DNA of 64,000 nucleotides, taken from assembly GCF_000143145.1 (NCBI RefSeq), contig NC_014313.1, forward strand, positions 1,612,001 through 1,676,000, written 5' to 3'. Made by a program: the position numbers and the translations under genes. Of the stretch, positions 42,801 to 53,516 are shown in pieces. How positions within the stretch are numbered: position 1 is the stretch's first letter; each line of letters starts with the position of its first letter. The notes beneath the pieces were generated by a model that searched no databases, was not told the DNA's origin, and was given only the letters and a program-made list of their open reading frames with translations. Source of the DNA: Hyphomicrobium denitrificans ATCC 51888. Its GTDB lineage: Bacteria > Pseudomonadota > Alphaproteobacteria > Rhizobiales > Hyphomicrobiaceae.

Positions 42801-45557
42801 TCAGCGGATGCGCCCTGCAGCATGGGCAAGGAACAGGTAGACCCGGCCGGTATCCGACACGAGATGGTTCTGCGCGGCGCGTCCGCTCGGATCGCGGGCT
42901 TCGGCATCCTTGATGATGCGCTCGAAGTCGGTCAGATAGCGGAAAATCGACTGCTCGAGATCGCGATCGACGCGGACGCGGTTGGTGATCTGGTCGAAGA
43001 GAGCGCGCGCTTCCGGCGCGTAGATGCTGCGCACGAGGACGTTGCGCTGTCCGGCGCGGATGCGGCCCCAGATGGCCGAGGCGGTCGACGGATCGAGTGC
43101 TCGCGCGATCGTCGCGATGTCGAGGCGGGCAGGCGAAGCAGTCGGCGGCGGCGGTGCGCTCGGTGCCTGCGGCGCCTGAGCATGGGCGTGCGCGCTCTGG
43201 GCTTCGTCCTCATGCGAAGCGCGCGCCAGCAAATCGCCGAGCGACCAGGATTCGCGTCCGTCCGGAGACCCTGACGGTTTGCCCCGGCCTGCACCGGGGC
43301 CCTGCTGGCTCAGCGCCGAGGTGAGTGATACCGGCGAGCGTGCGCCGGACGGCAGCTCCGGCCGGACGACATCGCGGGGCGCGTTGGCGCGCTGAGAAAT
43401 CTGATTGAGCTGCTCGATGGCGCGCAGCTGATCCTGCAGGGCGCGGCGCATCGATTCCGCCGTCTCGCGGGTCGAAGCGGGAAGACGCGCGGCTTCTTCG
43501 CGGATGCGGGCCTGCTCGCGGGCGAGCGTCGCGGCGGCCTCGGCGGCGCGCTCACGCGTTTCATCGGAAGCCGACGCCAGCCGCGAGGAAAGCTCCTCGA
43601 ATTCGCGCGACAGGTCCCCGGACACGCTCTGGAAGCGCGTGCGCAGATCGGCGATGGCGCGATCGCTATGGGCTTCGGTCTCGTTCTTGACGCGGTCGAG
43701 TTCGGCCATCAGCACGCGCGACTTGCTTTCGGCGCCGTCGCGCAGTTCGTCGGCGATGGCACGGGCGCGGAGTTCGATGTTCGACAGCGAGCCTTCGAGA
43801 TCGGTCGAGTATCCGGCGAGCGTGCGGCCGAACTCGTCGGCCTTGCCGGAGAAGCGATCGAGCGTGCTGCTGAGTTCGGCGTGGCGCGACTGCAGCGTCG
43901 ACTCGATGCGGAGATTGGCGGTGTCGAGAACGTTCGCGGCTTTCAGGATCTGTTCGCCGTGGCTTTCGAAGCGGTCGGTCACGCCATGAATTTGCGAGAA
44001 CAGGTTCTCGGCGACGTTCTGGAGTGCGCCCGACTGCTTGGCGAGGCCGTCGATCGCCTTCATCGTCTGGCGGGTGATGTTCTCGCTGGTGCGGCGGACG
44101 GCGCTGATGCCGTTCATCACCGAGTCGTCGAGGTCGGCAGCCTGGCGCGAAATCGTTTCGCGGAACGAATGCGCATGAAGCTCGAGAGCGTTGGTCAGCA
44201 GCGACGCCTTCTCGCTGACGGCAGTGTCGATGGCCGTCGTCGAGCGCATGATCTGATCGTCGAACAGCTCGAGGCGCTTCGAGAAGGCTTCGTCGAGCGA
44301 GCGCGTCCGTTCGACGAGCTGGATATCGAGCGCTTGAGCCCGGTTCGACAGCGTCGTGTCGAGCGCGCGCGCGTATTCCTCGAATACGGTCTGCAGGTTC
44401 TCGGTGCGGTTGCCGAGCGTCGTGTCGAGGGTCTGCATGTAGCCGTCGAACGTCAGACGCATCTGCTCGGTTCGCGCGCCGAGCGCCGTTGCGAAGGCTG
44501 CGGTGTAGTCTTCGAGAACGGTCTGAAGCTGCTGTGTCCGTGCGCCGACCGTGCCTTCGAAGCGGCCGGTCGCGGTCGCGAGCGAGCCTTCGAGATTGGC
44601 GAGGTTTTCGCCGGCGCCGGAGATGATCTGCGAGAGTGTCACCTGCTGCGTCGAAAGCTTTTCGATCAGCATCGGGATTTCGGTGCCGAGAGTCCTCAGC
44701 GTATCGGTGACGCTGGTCGAGGTATCGACGAGGGCGTGGCGTTCGCCGCTCAGCTCCTTGATCAAGTCGCGGATGCGCTGCTCGTTCTGCTCGTAGGAGC
44801 GTTCGAGTTCGGCGATCTGGTTGTGAACGAGCGCCTCGAGTTCGCCCGCACGGCCAAGGGCGCGCGAGACGGCGTCGTTCATGAAGGAGACTTGCCGGCG
44901 CACGGCCTGGCCGAGGCTCGCGATCGATTGTTCGGCGGTGCGGTCGGGCTCGGCGAGGCGGATCGCGACTTCGCTCATCGTGGAGGATTTGAGCGCCAGC
45001 GAGGCGACGTGCCAGCTCAGCAACGCGAGCAGCCAGATGATGCCGATCGGGGCGACGATCGCAGTCGCGGTATAGAACGTCGTCGGCTGCACCAGGAGCG
45101 TCGCGAGCGAAGCGCCTTCCTGCCACTGCGGCGCGAGCGTCAAGGCGCCGATCGCGAGCCCGCCGATGGCCCAGACGATGCTGCCGATGGTGGCGAGGCG
45201 AAAAACCTTGCTCGAGGGTTTCTGCTCGAGCGCGTAGATCAGACCGCCGATGCTCGGCACATCGTCGTTAGCGGCGATCTTACCGCGAACCGGGCCTGCG
45301 GGACGGCGGCGCGCGACGCGCCGGGCCGGTGCCTCTTCCACTACCGGCGCAGGCTTTTCAGGCTTCGGCTGATCGGACGGCGAAAGCCCACCCAACAGAG
45401 GCGGAGGCAGAGCCAGTGCGGGCATTGATGTGGAAGGCGGAGGTGTTGACGGTTCGTCGGTTGCTGCCGGCTGGCCAAGCGTCGGCTCGACCGGCGTCGC
45501 CGTTGCAGGCGCCCTCCCGGCGATAGCCATCAGCTTCGCAATCTGATCTTGCGACAT
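42801..45557 (-). CDS. Large membrane-anchored coiled-coil protein
   Basis: 918 residues from MSQDQIAKLMAIAGRAPATA; the open frame upstream looks non-coding. Residues 1-100 are Pro/Ala-rich and basic. Two membrane segments follow (about 120-140, LATIGSIVWAIGGLAIGALT; about 160-180, TFYTATAIVAPIGIIWLLAL). Residues 200-740 form a very long coiled coil with near-repeats such as GARTEQMRLTFDGYMQTLDT and GNRTENLQTVFEEYARALDT. The C-terminal domain (about 800-918) is compact and helical (SIYAPEARALFDQITNRVRV). It resembles polarity or cell-pole scaffolds in layout (two TM, then coiled coil). No enzyme motif. Confidence 0.75.
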   Translation of the reverse strand: MSQDQIAKLMAIAGRAPATATPVEPTLGQPAATDEPSTPPPSTSMPALALPPPLLGGLSPSDQPKPEKPAPVVEEAPARRVARRRPAGPVRGKIAANDDVPSIGGLIYALEQKPSSKVFRLATIGSIVWAIGGLAIGALTLAPQWQEGASLATLLVQPTTFYTATAIVAPIGIIWLLALLSWHVASLALKSSTMSEVAIRLAEPDRTAEQSIASLGQAVRRQVSFMNDAVSRALGRAGELEALVHNQIAELERSYEQNEQRIRDLIKELSGERHALVDTSTSVTDTLRTLGTEIPMLIEKLSTQQVTLSQIISGAGENLANLEGSLATATGRFEGTVGARTQQLQTVLEDYTAAFATALGARTEQMRLTFDGYMQTLDTTLGNRTENLQTVFEEYARALDTTLSNRAQALDIQLVERTRSLDEAFSKRLELFDDQIMRSTTAIDTAVSEKASLLTNALELHAHSFRETISRQAADLDDSVMNGISAVRRTSENITRQTMKAIDGLAKQSGALQNVAENLFSQIHGVTDRFESHGEQILKAANVLDTANLRIESTLQSRHAELSSTLDRFSGKADEFGRTLAGYSTDLEGSLSNIELRARAIADELRDGAESKSRVLMAELDRVKNETEAHSDRAIADLRTRFQSVSGDLSREFEELSSRLASASDETRERAAEAAATLAREQARIREEAARLPASTRETAESMRRALQDQLRAIEQLNQISQRANAPRDVVRPELPSGARSPVSLTSALSQQGPGAGRGKPSGSPDGRESWSLGDLLARASHEDEAQSAHAHAQAPQAPSAPPPPTASPARLDIATIARALDPSTASAIWGRIRAGQRNVLVRSIYAPEARALFDQITNRVRVDRDLEQSIFRYLTDFERIIKDAEARDPSGRAAQNHLVSDTGRVYLFLAHAAGRIR

Positions 45558-45936
45558 TGCGCAACGCCCCCCACTCGAACCGGCAACCGCTAACGATACC
45601 CCGTGCGCCCGGGGCAGCCGGAAACTCTCTTTGCACACTATCGGACTTTATATGCGTCCGCAAAACACAAAGACATATCCTTTGATAAGAAATGCCTATG
45701 CATCACTGGCACTTAGCAGCCTACAGCGACGTTTGCGGCTGGATTACGGCGAAACCCAAAACGTAACCATGCAGCCGACCACGTGACGCGCCTGGACAAG
45801 CTTTCCTAAGTAATCCCTACCGAGACACTTCGAAATAGACACTTCAACTTTACCCAGAGTTATTCCGCATTTGCCACAATTACTAGAAGACCAAACCTCG
45901 CCGCGCGGGGAAGAAGTCGCGATCTGGGGAGATGGA
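45558..45936. other. Divergent intergenic region
   Basis: 379 bases between the coiled-coil gene (minus) and the Hpt gene (plus). A direct repeat of AGACACTTC occurs at 45823-45831 and 45837-45845, a 14-base period, close to the Hpt gene. No hairpin or further gene is seen. Confidence 0.4.
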
Positions 45937-46341
45937 ATGCATAGAGCGCCAAGCCCGACAACCGGGCCGGAAGCCGTTCCGGCGTTCGTCGAGGCCGATG
46001 CAAGACCGTCCGAACCGGTCGATTTCCAGCACCTTCGCCGTTACACCTTCGGCGATCAGGCGCTGGAGAAGGAAATCCTCACCCTGTTCCTGGGACAGCT
46101 GCCTGAGACGATCGCCACGCTGCGGTCCGCAACCAGCCAGAAAGAGTGGAAAGTGGCGGCCCATACGCTCAAGGGCTCCTGCCGGGCGGTCGGGGCGTTC
46201 CGGCTCGGCGACATCGCCCAGGAGGCTGAAAGACTGGACTTTGGTGCCGTGTCCGAGGCCTGCGCGGACGCAATTCTCAGCATCGAGAGCGGTGCGGCCG
46301 AAGCCGGCGCGTTTATTCGCAGCACCTACGAAATCACCTGA
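45937..46341 (+). CDS. Hpt-domain (histidine phosphotransfer) protein
   Basis: 134 residues from the ATG at 45937, preceded by GGGGAGA; the frame is open to a TTG at 45871. The C-terminal 100 residues form an Hpt bundle: VDFQHLRRYTFGDQALEKEI, LFLGQLPETIATLRSATSQK and the phospho-acceptor motif VAAHTLKGSCRAVGAFRLGD with His in HTLKG. It would relay phosphate between a hybrid sensor kinase and a response regulator in the cytoplasm. No kinase or regulator is adjacent. Confidence 0.88.
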   Translation: MHRAPSPTTGPEAVPAFVEADARPSEPVDFQHLRRYTFGDQALEKEILTLFLGQLPETIATLRSATSQKEWKVAAHTLKGSCRAVGAFRLGDIAQEAERLDFGAVSEACADAILSIESGAAEAGAFIRSTYEIT

Positions 46342-46519
46342 CCAGCCGGTTCTTTAGCCGGTCCCTCTGCCGCCCTAAAGCATGCATGGCCGAGCGTTTG
46401 GCTTGAAATGCCGCAACGGTGCCTCTAAGTGTGCGCGCTATCGTAACTTCCAAATCAGCAGTGACATGCAAGCCCCCCCTTTAGGGATTGCGAAATAGCG
46501 ACAGGACGCGCACGGACCC

Positions 46520-47927
<1,408 letters not shown>

Positions 47928-47951
47928 AGCGTCGCTCAGTCGATAATTTGA

Positions 47952-49217
47952 TTATCCCTGCGCCGAAGCGCCCGTGAGCCCCTGACGCATCAAACGGCGC
48001 AGAGGTTTTGGCACGGCTTTGAGTGCCGACTTCAAGCGCGGGCGCAGAAACTCGAGATAGACGCGCGCGTAGAGGTAGCCCTTCGCGCTCGAGGGGATCA
48101 CCCAGTCGATGACCGGCTCGGACTTATCGCACCAATCCATTTTATAGGCGTCGCCAGGCGCCATCATATCGTAGACGTCGAGCTTTTCGGCGTAGCCCTG
48201 TTTCAAGTTCTGTTCGAGCAGCAGCACGCCGACGCCGGCTTTTTCGAATGCGAGTTCGAAGGCCATCACATGCACGACAAGACGGCCCTTGCAGGTGAAG
48301 GAAATCTCATAGGCGGCCGCGTCTCCGCACGTCTTCAGAATCGAGACGACACATGCAACCGGTTTGGCTTTGCTTTCTGCGACGTCGCGGAAAAAGCGAA
48401 CCGTGCGGTCGTCGTTCAAGGCGCTCGATACAAGTCCGCGATCCTTGAGCCAACGATTTTTGACGGTGATTGCGTTCGCGGCAAACGCGCCAGCCTCGGC
48501 GCCGCCATGCAGGCGCAGGAATTCAAGCGGGCCTTTTTCTTCCAGCCGTTTCGTCAGCCGCCGACGGTTGCGGCGCATCTTGGTTGAGAAGCTCTGCTCT
48601 TCGAACGCTGCGAAATCCTTCGCGCTCGCGAGGTCCATATAGGGCGCGACTTGCGTGTCCGCGATTTGAGCGCCGATGTCGCACATCAAGCGCGCGACAT
48701 TGGCGTCAGCGCGGACACGTCTCAAGCGCAAAACATCCGACGACAGATTTTTGCGGATGTACTCCAGTCCTGTGCGCAGAATTTCGGACGAGACGCTGCC
48801 GGTGTCGATCAAGGCGTCGCCGTACTGCGCGACGGGCTCACCCATCCAATAAACTTCAGTGATACCATTCGCGCGTTCGGAGACGAGCGGCCAGATCATC
48901 ACGAGGCGACCGTTCTGACGACCGGTCAGGATCGCGAGGCGAGGTCCTGACTTGGCGCCGTCTTTGGCGAGAAAGCCGTTGGCCCAGTGCCAGCAGAAAT
49001 TGAAGGATTGGAAGACGTGGATGGATCGGGCCGAGCGTTCGAACAGATCGTTCCACTCGGGCTCGAGCGCATCGAACGCGCTTCGTTCGGTGATGAGCGT
49101 GAGATCGATGCGTGGCGCGATCCCGTCGCGCGTCACAGTTCGCGATGCCGTGTCAGGCGATGACGGTGTCAGCGAGGCGACCGAACGGGCGGCGACGTGC
49201 ATGTTCGATTGTTCCAT
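47952..49217 (-). CDS. CelD/BcsL-like GNAT-fold acetyltransferase
   Basis: 421 residues from the ATG at 49217; the frame is open to a TTG at 49259 and the start is uncertain. The central region (TERSAFDALEPEWNDLFERS, FQSFNFCWHWANGFL) and the later GNAT-like fold (YEISFTCKGRLVVHVMAFEL, GVGVLLLEQNLKQGYAEKLD) match the Acetyltransf_6/CelD group. Such proteins occur in exopolysaccharide or cellulose loci. No other polysaccharide gene lies beside it, so the substrate is unclear. Confidence 0.82.
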   Translation of the reverse strand: MEQSNMHVAARSVASLTPSSPDTASRTVTRDGIAPRIDLTLITERSAFDALEPEWNDLFERSARSIHVFQSFNFCWHWANGFLAKDGAKSGPRLAILTGRQNGRLVMIWPLVSERANGITEVYWMGEPVAQYGDALIDTGSVSSEILRTGLEYIRKNLSSDVLRLRRVRADANVARLMCDIGAQIADTQVAPYMDLASAKDFAAFEEQSFSTKMRRNRRRLTKRLEEKGPLEFLRLHGGAEAGAFAANAITVKNRWLKDRGLVSSALNDDRTVRFFRDVAESKAKPVACVVSILKTCGDAAAYEISFTCKGRLVVHVMAFELAFEKAGVGVLLLEQNLKQGYAEKLDVYDMMAPGDAYKMDWCDKSEPVIDWVIPSSAKGYLYARVYLEFLRPRLKSALKAVPKPLRRLMRQGLTGASAQG

Positions 49218-49316
49218 AAGAAATCGTGGCGCGAGCGACGTGAAGCGCGCTACCGGCAATTCTTTCTAGAGGGCAATCGTTAGGCGACGGTTACGCGGCG
49301 CGACTGAAGCGTTCGT

Positions 49317-49682
49317 TTACACGTGTGCGATTTCGAGAAATGCCAGCGCCAACAATGATATGGCGACCGCTGCGGCAACGAGCTTGCCGCGTCGCGAGGG
49401 TGCCGCCGTGCCCATGATGAGCGGGACGATGAGTGCGGCAGCGGTTGCGAAATTGATGGCGATCAGGCCACCGGGTCCGATTGCGCCACGGGCGGCGGGG
49501 AATTGCAATCCGATCCAGACGCCCGCGGCGATGCCGAGCGTCATGGCTCCGACCAACCTTGGCCAGAAGCCGGTGCTCGGACGTTCGAACCCAAGCAGTG
49601 CGAGTGTCGTCAGCGGGGCTAGAAACAGCAACGCGCCCGCAATCGCTTTGACGAAAATTTCCGCCCACAGAATTTGCTGCAC
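49317..49682 (-). CDS. Four-span membrane protein of unknown function
   Basis: 121 residues with four hydrophobic segments: WAEIFVKAIAGALLFLAPLT, LVGAMTLGIAAGVWIGLQF, LIAINFATAAALIVPLIMG and LVAAAVAISLLALAFLEIAH. There are no charged residues inside the helices and no known motif. It stands alone between the CelD-like gene and a lipoprotein gene on the same strand. Confidence 0.68.
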   Translation of the reverse strand: MQQILWAEIFVKAIAGALLFLAPLTTLALLGFERPSTGFWPRLVGAMTLGIAAGVWIGLQFPAARGAIGPGGLIAINFATAAALIVPLIMGTAAPSRRGKLVAAAVAISLLALAFLEIAHV

Positions 49683-49744
49683 GCTATCGCATCCGGTCTT
49701 TCGGATTGGAACTCGGTGCGGTCACGAGCGGGTCCGCACGCGGC

Positions 49745-50260
49745 TTACCGCATCATGTCCTGCATGTTGGCGCCTTGATTGCCGGACGATGACGACGATG
49801 AGGATTTGCCCCAGCCTCCGAACAGGCTGTCGTCTTCGGCGACTTCAGGCGGAGAGGGTGTGAAGTCGCCAGCCAGATGGCGGTTCAACGCCAGCTTGAT
49901 GCGTGCCGTCTTTTCCGCCGAGCAATAATCCGGTTTGCTGACGAGCGCCTTCGAGACCGTATTGAAGGACGCGTCGTAGATCTGCGTCAGCTTCGGCAGA
50001 TCGGTGGGGTTCGCAGCGGACTGGGTCGCGAGGAAATTGTTCTTCAACTTCGCGGGATCGAAATTATAGCCGCACTTGATGGCGCGGGCCGACGTGGCAG
50101 CCACATCCATCGTGCGCGTCGCAGGGTCGTTGTTGCGGTCGATGGGGCTCTCCTGGTTTGCGCCAAAGAGCGAGCCAGTCGACAATTTCGGCAGGCTGGC
50201 GCCGCAGCCGCCGAGGCTCGCCGTCATCAGGCCCACGAAAAGAATTCGTGCGATCTTCAT
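49745..50260 (-). CDS. Lipoprotein of unknown function
   Basis: 171 residues with a signal and lipobox (ILFVGLMTASLGGCGASLPK, Cys about 19). The mature part is helical (SARAIKCGYNFDPAKLKNNF, KLTQIYDASFNTVSKALVSK) and ends in a Ser/Gly-rich stretch. It is probably anchored in the outer membrane. No named family recognised. Confidence 0.72.
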   Translation of the reverse strand: MKIARILFVGLMTASLGGCGASLPKLSTGSLFGANQESPIDRNNDPATRTMDVAATSARAIKCGYNFDPAKLKNNFLATQSAANPTDLPKLTQIYDASFNTVSKALVSKPDYCSAEKTARIKLALNRHLAGDFTPSPPEVAEDDSLFGGWGKSSSSSSSGNQGANMQDMMR

Positions 50261-50398
50261 TTGGGAATGTCCCCGTTCCCCCGAACCCTCATGACATGGC
50301 GCAGGACCGGGGGCGGGTCAACCTCCCGAGGCCGACTCGTTCCTTGCTTTTCACCGCATTAACTCAGGCCGAGCACCCGTTCGCCCGCGCATGGTGCG

Positions 50399-51574
50399 TC
50401 AGCGCATCAGTTCGCGGGTGGCGGCGTCGAGGCCTTCGAGCGTCAAGGGGAACATGCGGCCGCCCAGCAGCGTCCGGACCATGTTGATCGACGGTGTCCA
50501 GTTCCAGTGGCGCTCATCGATCGGGTTCAGCCAGACCGCATGCTTGTAGATGTCCGTGACGCGCGTCAGCCAGAGGGCGCCGGGCTCCTCGTTCATATGC
50601 TCGACGGAGCCGCCCGGCACCGAAATTTCATAGGGGCTCATTGAGGCATCGCCGACGAAGATGACTTTGTAGTCGGCGGGGAAGGTGTTCAGCACCTGCC
50701 AGGTCGGGGTCTTGTCGGTGTAGCGGCGGGCGTTGTCCTTCCAGACGCTCTCGTAGAGGCAGTTGTGGAAGTAGAAATATTCGAGGTGCTTGAACTCCGT
50801 GCGTGCCGCCGAGAAGAGCTCTTCGACTTCCTTGATGTGGTCGTCCATCGAGCCGCCGATGTCGAAGAACATCAGGAGCTTCACGGCGTTGTGGCGCTCG
50901 GCGCGCATGCGGACGTCGAGATAGCCTTTTTCGGCGGTGCCGCGGATCGTGCCGTCGAGATCGAGTTCGGATGCTGCACCCGTGCGCGCGAATTGACGGA
51001 GACGGCGCAGCGCGACCTTGATCGTGCGCGTGCCGATTTCGGCGGTGCCATCGAGATCCCTGAACTCGCGCTTATCCCAAACCTTGATCGCGCGACGATG
51101 GCGGCTTTCGTGCTGGCCGATACGGATGCCGGCCGGGTTATATCCGTAGGCACCGAACGGCGACGTGCCGCCGGTTCCGATCCATTTGTTGCCGCCCTGA
51201 TGGCGCTCCTTCTGCTCGGCGAGGCGCTTCTTCAGCTCCTCCATGATTTTGTCCCAGCCGCCAAGCTCGGCGATGCGCTTCTTGTCCTCGTCGGAGAGAT
51301 GCAGCGTAGCGATGCGGCGGAGCCATTCCTCGGGGATTTCGGCTTCGATCGCCTCGGCCGTCGACTCGAGGCCTTTGAACACGTGGCCGAAGACCTGGTC
51401 GAAACGGTCGAGGTTGCGCTCGTCCTTCACCAGGGCGGCGCGCGACAGGTAATAAAAATCCTCGACGCGCGTGCCGGCCGCGCCTGCCGCGACGGCTTCG
51501 AGCAGCGTCAGGTATTCTTTGAGCGTGACCGGGATCTTGGCCGAGCGCAGCTCGCTGAAGAACGTTTCAAACAT
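50399..51574 (-). CDS. CoxE-like VWA-domain protein
   Basis: 391 residues from MFETFFSELRSAKIPVTLKE; upstream in-frame codons look non-coding. The N-terminal half is helical (FYYLSRAALVKDERNLDRFD). The VWA domain starts at KLLMFFDIGGSMDDHIKEVE with a D-x-G-x-S form of the MIDAS motif, and YKVIFVGDASMSPYEISVPG follows. This CoxE/MoxR-partner family usually works with a MoxR AAA+ ATPase in cofactor or protein maturation. No moxR gene lies next to it here. Confidence 0.88.
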   Translation of the reverse strand: MFETFFSELRSAKIPVTLKEYLTLLEAVAAGAAGTRVEDFYYLSRAALVKDERNLDRFDQVFGHVFKGLESTAEAIEAEIPEEWLRRIATLHLSDEDKKRIAELGGWDKIMEELKKRLAEQKERHQGGNKWIGTGGTSPFGAYGYNPAGIRIGQHESRHRRAIKVWDKREFRDLDGTAEIGTRTIKVALRRLRQFARTGAASELDLDGTIRGTAEKGYLDVRMRAERHNAVKLLMFFDIGGSMDDHIKEVEELFSAARTEFKHLEYFYFHNCLYESVWKDNARRYTDKTPTWQVLNTFPADYKVIFVGDASMSPYEISVPGGSVEHMNEEPGALWLTRVTDIYKHAVWLNPIDERHWNWTPSINMVRTLLGGRMFPLTLEGLDAATRELMR

Positions 51575-51721
51575 GGGCGAGACTTTAGACCGGTGGCCGC
51601 CTGACGTCACCGGCCGGGGTGTCGCTCGTCTGCGGTCATTGCAGGGCGGCGGTTCGGCGTGGGTGGCCGCCTTCGCGGCCATGACGGTCGTCGAGGTACG
51701 CAAGCCTGGAGAGGTCGGTGC

Positions 51722-51754
51722 AAAAAAAGAAGCCGCCCGGTGAGGGGCGGCTTC
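51722..51754 (-). terminator. Terminator of porin 1
   Basis: GAAGCCGCCC (51729-51738) and GGGCGGCTTC (51745-51754) form a 10-bp stem; seven T residues follow on the minus strand. Confidence 0.88.
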
Positions 51755-51777
51755 GATATTCGCGGTTTCTGATCGAA

Positions 51778-53112
51778 TTAGAAGTTGATCAGAGCACCGA
51801 AGGTAACTTCCTGGAAGTTGTCGGTCGAGAGACCGCCTTCAACATCACCGACCGCTTCGACGCCTTTGAAGCTGGCATCGATGTTGCGGTACTTCAGCCA
51901 AAGAGACATGGCAGCGGCATCGACTTCCTGGACAACACCAAGACCCCAGAGGCGAGCCGACGAGCGGTCGTAGTCAAAGAGATCGACAGAAGGACCATCA
52001 GCGAGGTTGGTGCCAATCGTGCCGCCGTTGCGGTTCTCGATGTGCTCGTACTCACCATAGAATACGGTGTGGCCAAGCGGGTTCAAACGCTTACGGATAC
52101 CGAGCTTACCGTACCAGGTGTTGTTGCTACGATCGTCGGCACCGTAAGAGTCGCCGAAACCGAGGTGTCCGTAGGCGCCGTAGGCGAACAGGCCTGTCGG
52201 CACGTGTTCAACATAAGCGCCGATCTGGAAGTATTCGGAGTCGGGTGCCTGAAGCGTATTGCCCGTCGGGAAGTAGGCGTTCGTGACTGCGTTTGACGTC
52301 TGGCTGTATGCTGCAGCGAGAGAGACCTTCACGCTGTTCCACTCGCCAGCATAGCGAGCTGCGACATCCCAGAAGTCGTCTTCACCCCACGATGCCGACA
52401 CAGAGAAGCCAGCGAACGTCGGCGAGTCATAACGAACCGAGTTCGTCGGAAGACCGTTGACGTCACCCCAGGTTCCCGTGCCTGCCCAGTTCAGGTTCGT
52501 CAGCTGACCGTTCTTCTGTCTCACGAAGAATGAGAAGAAATCGAACGGAACCCAGTTTGCCGGAACGAGCGAGCCCGAACCGTCGACCAGGATGGCCGTG
52601 TTATCCGAAGCCTGCGACTGCTTACCAACCGAGATCTTGCCCAGCTGGTCGCTCTTGATGAACCAGAACGACTGCAGCGTGCCGACCGAGTTCGTCGCGC
52701 CACCGCCGGAAATCGTCAGTACAGACGGACCGTCAGCGATACCCTGGCTCGTCGTCAAGCTGTCCGAGCCCATTGCTTCCAAGTGCAGCACGTAACCAGC
52801 GGTCCAGCCCGGCATGATCTGCGCCTGGCCCGTGAACATCACGTGGCTGGCGAGCGTCGTGCCGAGATCGGTCACGTAAACGTTCGATTGGCCGCCGTCA
52901 TCCCACCAAGTGACCTGCTGGCCAACCCAGCCAGAAATCGTCAGCGAGACTTTGCGATTGCCCTTGCGCGCCGTCGTGGCTTCGAGTTCCGCGATGCGTT
53001 CCTCGAGGTCCGCGCAGCAATTGCCGCCCAGGTCCGCAGCAGAGGCGCTCGTGGCGAATCCGCCAGCGAGAACGCCTGCAGCGACCAGTGCGCCTAGGCT
53101 ATATTTCATCAT
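51778..53112 (-). CDS. Outer-membrane porin, copy 1 (paralogue of 53517-54827)
   Basis: 444 residues starting MMKYSLGALVAAGVLAGGFA, with AGAAGG just upstream. After the signal peptide the mature N-terminus ADLGGNCCADLEERIAELEA has a short coiled coil with an adjacent Cys pair. A beta-barrel porin follows (RKVSLTISGWVGQQVTWWDD, GSGSLVPANWVPFDFFSFFV, NSVRYDSPTFAGFSVSASWG) ending FQEVTFGALINF with a terminal Phe. It should form a diffusion channel. It is very similar to the next gene, and each copy has its own terminator. Confidence 0.92.
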   Translation of the reverse strand: MMKYSLGALVAAGVLAGGFATSASAADLGGNCCADLEERIAELEATTARKGNRKVSLTISGWVGQQVTWWDDGGQSNVYVTDLGTTLASHVMFTGQAQIMPGWTAGYVLHLEAMGSDSLTTSQGIADGPSVLTISGGGATNSVGTLQSFWFIKSDQLGKISVGKQSQASDNTAILVDGSGSLVPANWVPFDFFSFFVRQKNGQLTNLNWAGTGTWGDVNGLPTNSVRYDSPTFAGFSVSASWGEDDFWDVAARYAGEWNSVKVSLAAAYSQTSNAVTNAYFPTGNTLQAPDSEYFQIGAYVEHVPTGLFAYGAYGHLGFGDSYGADDRSNNTWYGKLGIRKRLNPLGHTVFYGEYEHIENRNGGTIGTNLADGPSVDLFDYDRSSARLWGLGVVQEVDAAAMSLWLKYRNIDASFKGVEAVGDVEGGLSTDNFQEVTFGALINF

Positions 53113-53516
53113 TCTACCTTCTCCCGTCTTCATCACTTCTAGTGGTGGACGCGGTACTTGGCGTTCGCCGTTATTTAGAACTGCGCGACTACGCAGTTCA
53201 CGGCGGTACACCTGCCAAGTGACGTCGCCGCTTGAGGGGGAAGCTCTGTGATTCGTCCCTTTGCAACAATTACGGTTTGCAAATTCGCCGTGACGAATCC
53301 CGCGTTGTGGCGAGAGGGCAACTAACGGAACAAGGTCCACACCTGTGGCTGGACCGCATAAATAACTGAATTCGCTACGTTAAAGGCGATTGATTGCGGT
53401 GTGTCCGTGCAAAATGAGTTTTCCACGCATCACATGAGGACAAGCTGTGCATGACGCAAAAGAAAAGGCCGCCTCAATGGGCGGCCTTCGCTTTTTTCGA
53501 TTTTTAGAGGTTCTGA
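53113..53516. promoter_or_regulatory. Region between the two porin genes
   Basis: 404 bases. The distal part holds the terminator of porin 2 (53460-53495). The proximal part should hold the porin 1 promoter and leader, with a ribosome site (AGAAGG) before the start. Frames in this region in phase with the porin look non-coding. No other gene seen. Confidence 0.5.
53460..53495 (-). terminator. Terminator of porin 2
   Basis: AAGGCCGCC (53465-53473) and GGCGGCCTT (53480-53488) form a 9-bp stem; T residues follow on the minus strand (CTTTTCTTTTGCG). Confidence 0.82.

Noticed and set aside
43668..45428. 586-codon plus-strand frame opposite the coiled-coil gene
   Set aside because: The minus-strand protein has clear membrane and coiled-coil structure, and the plus frame is its compositional shadow.
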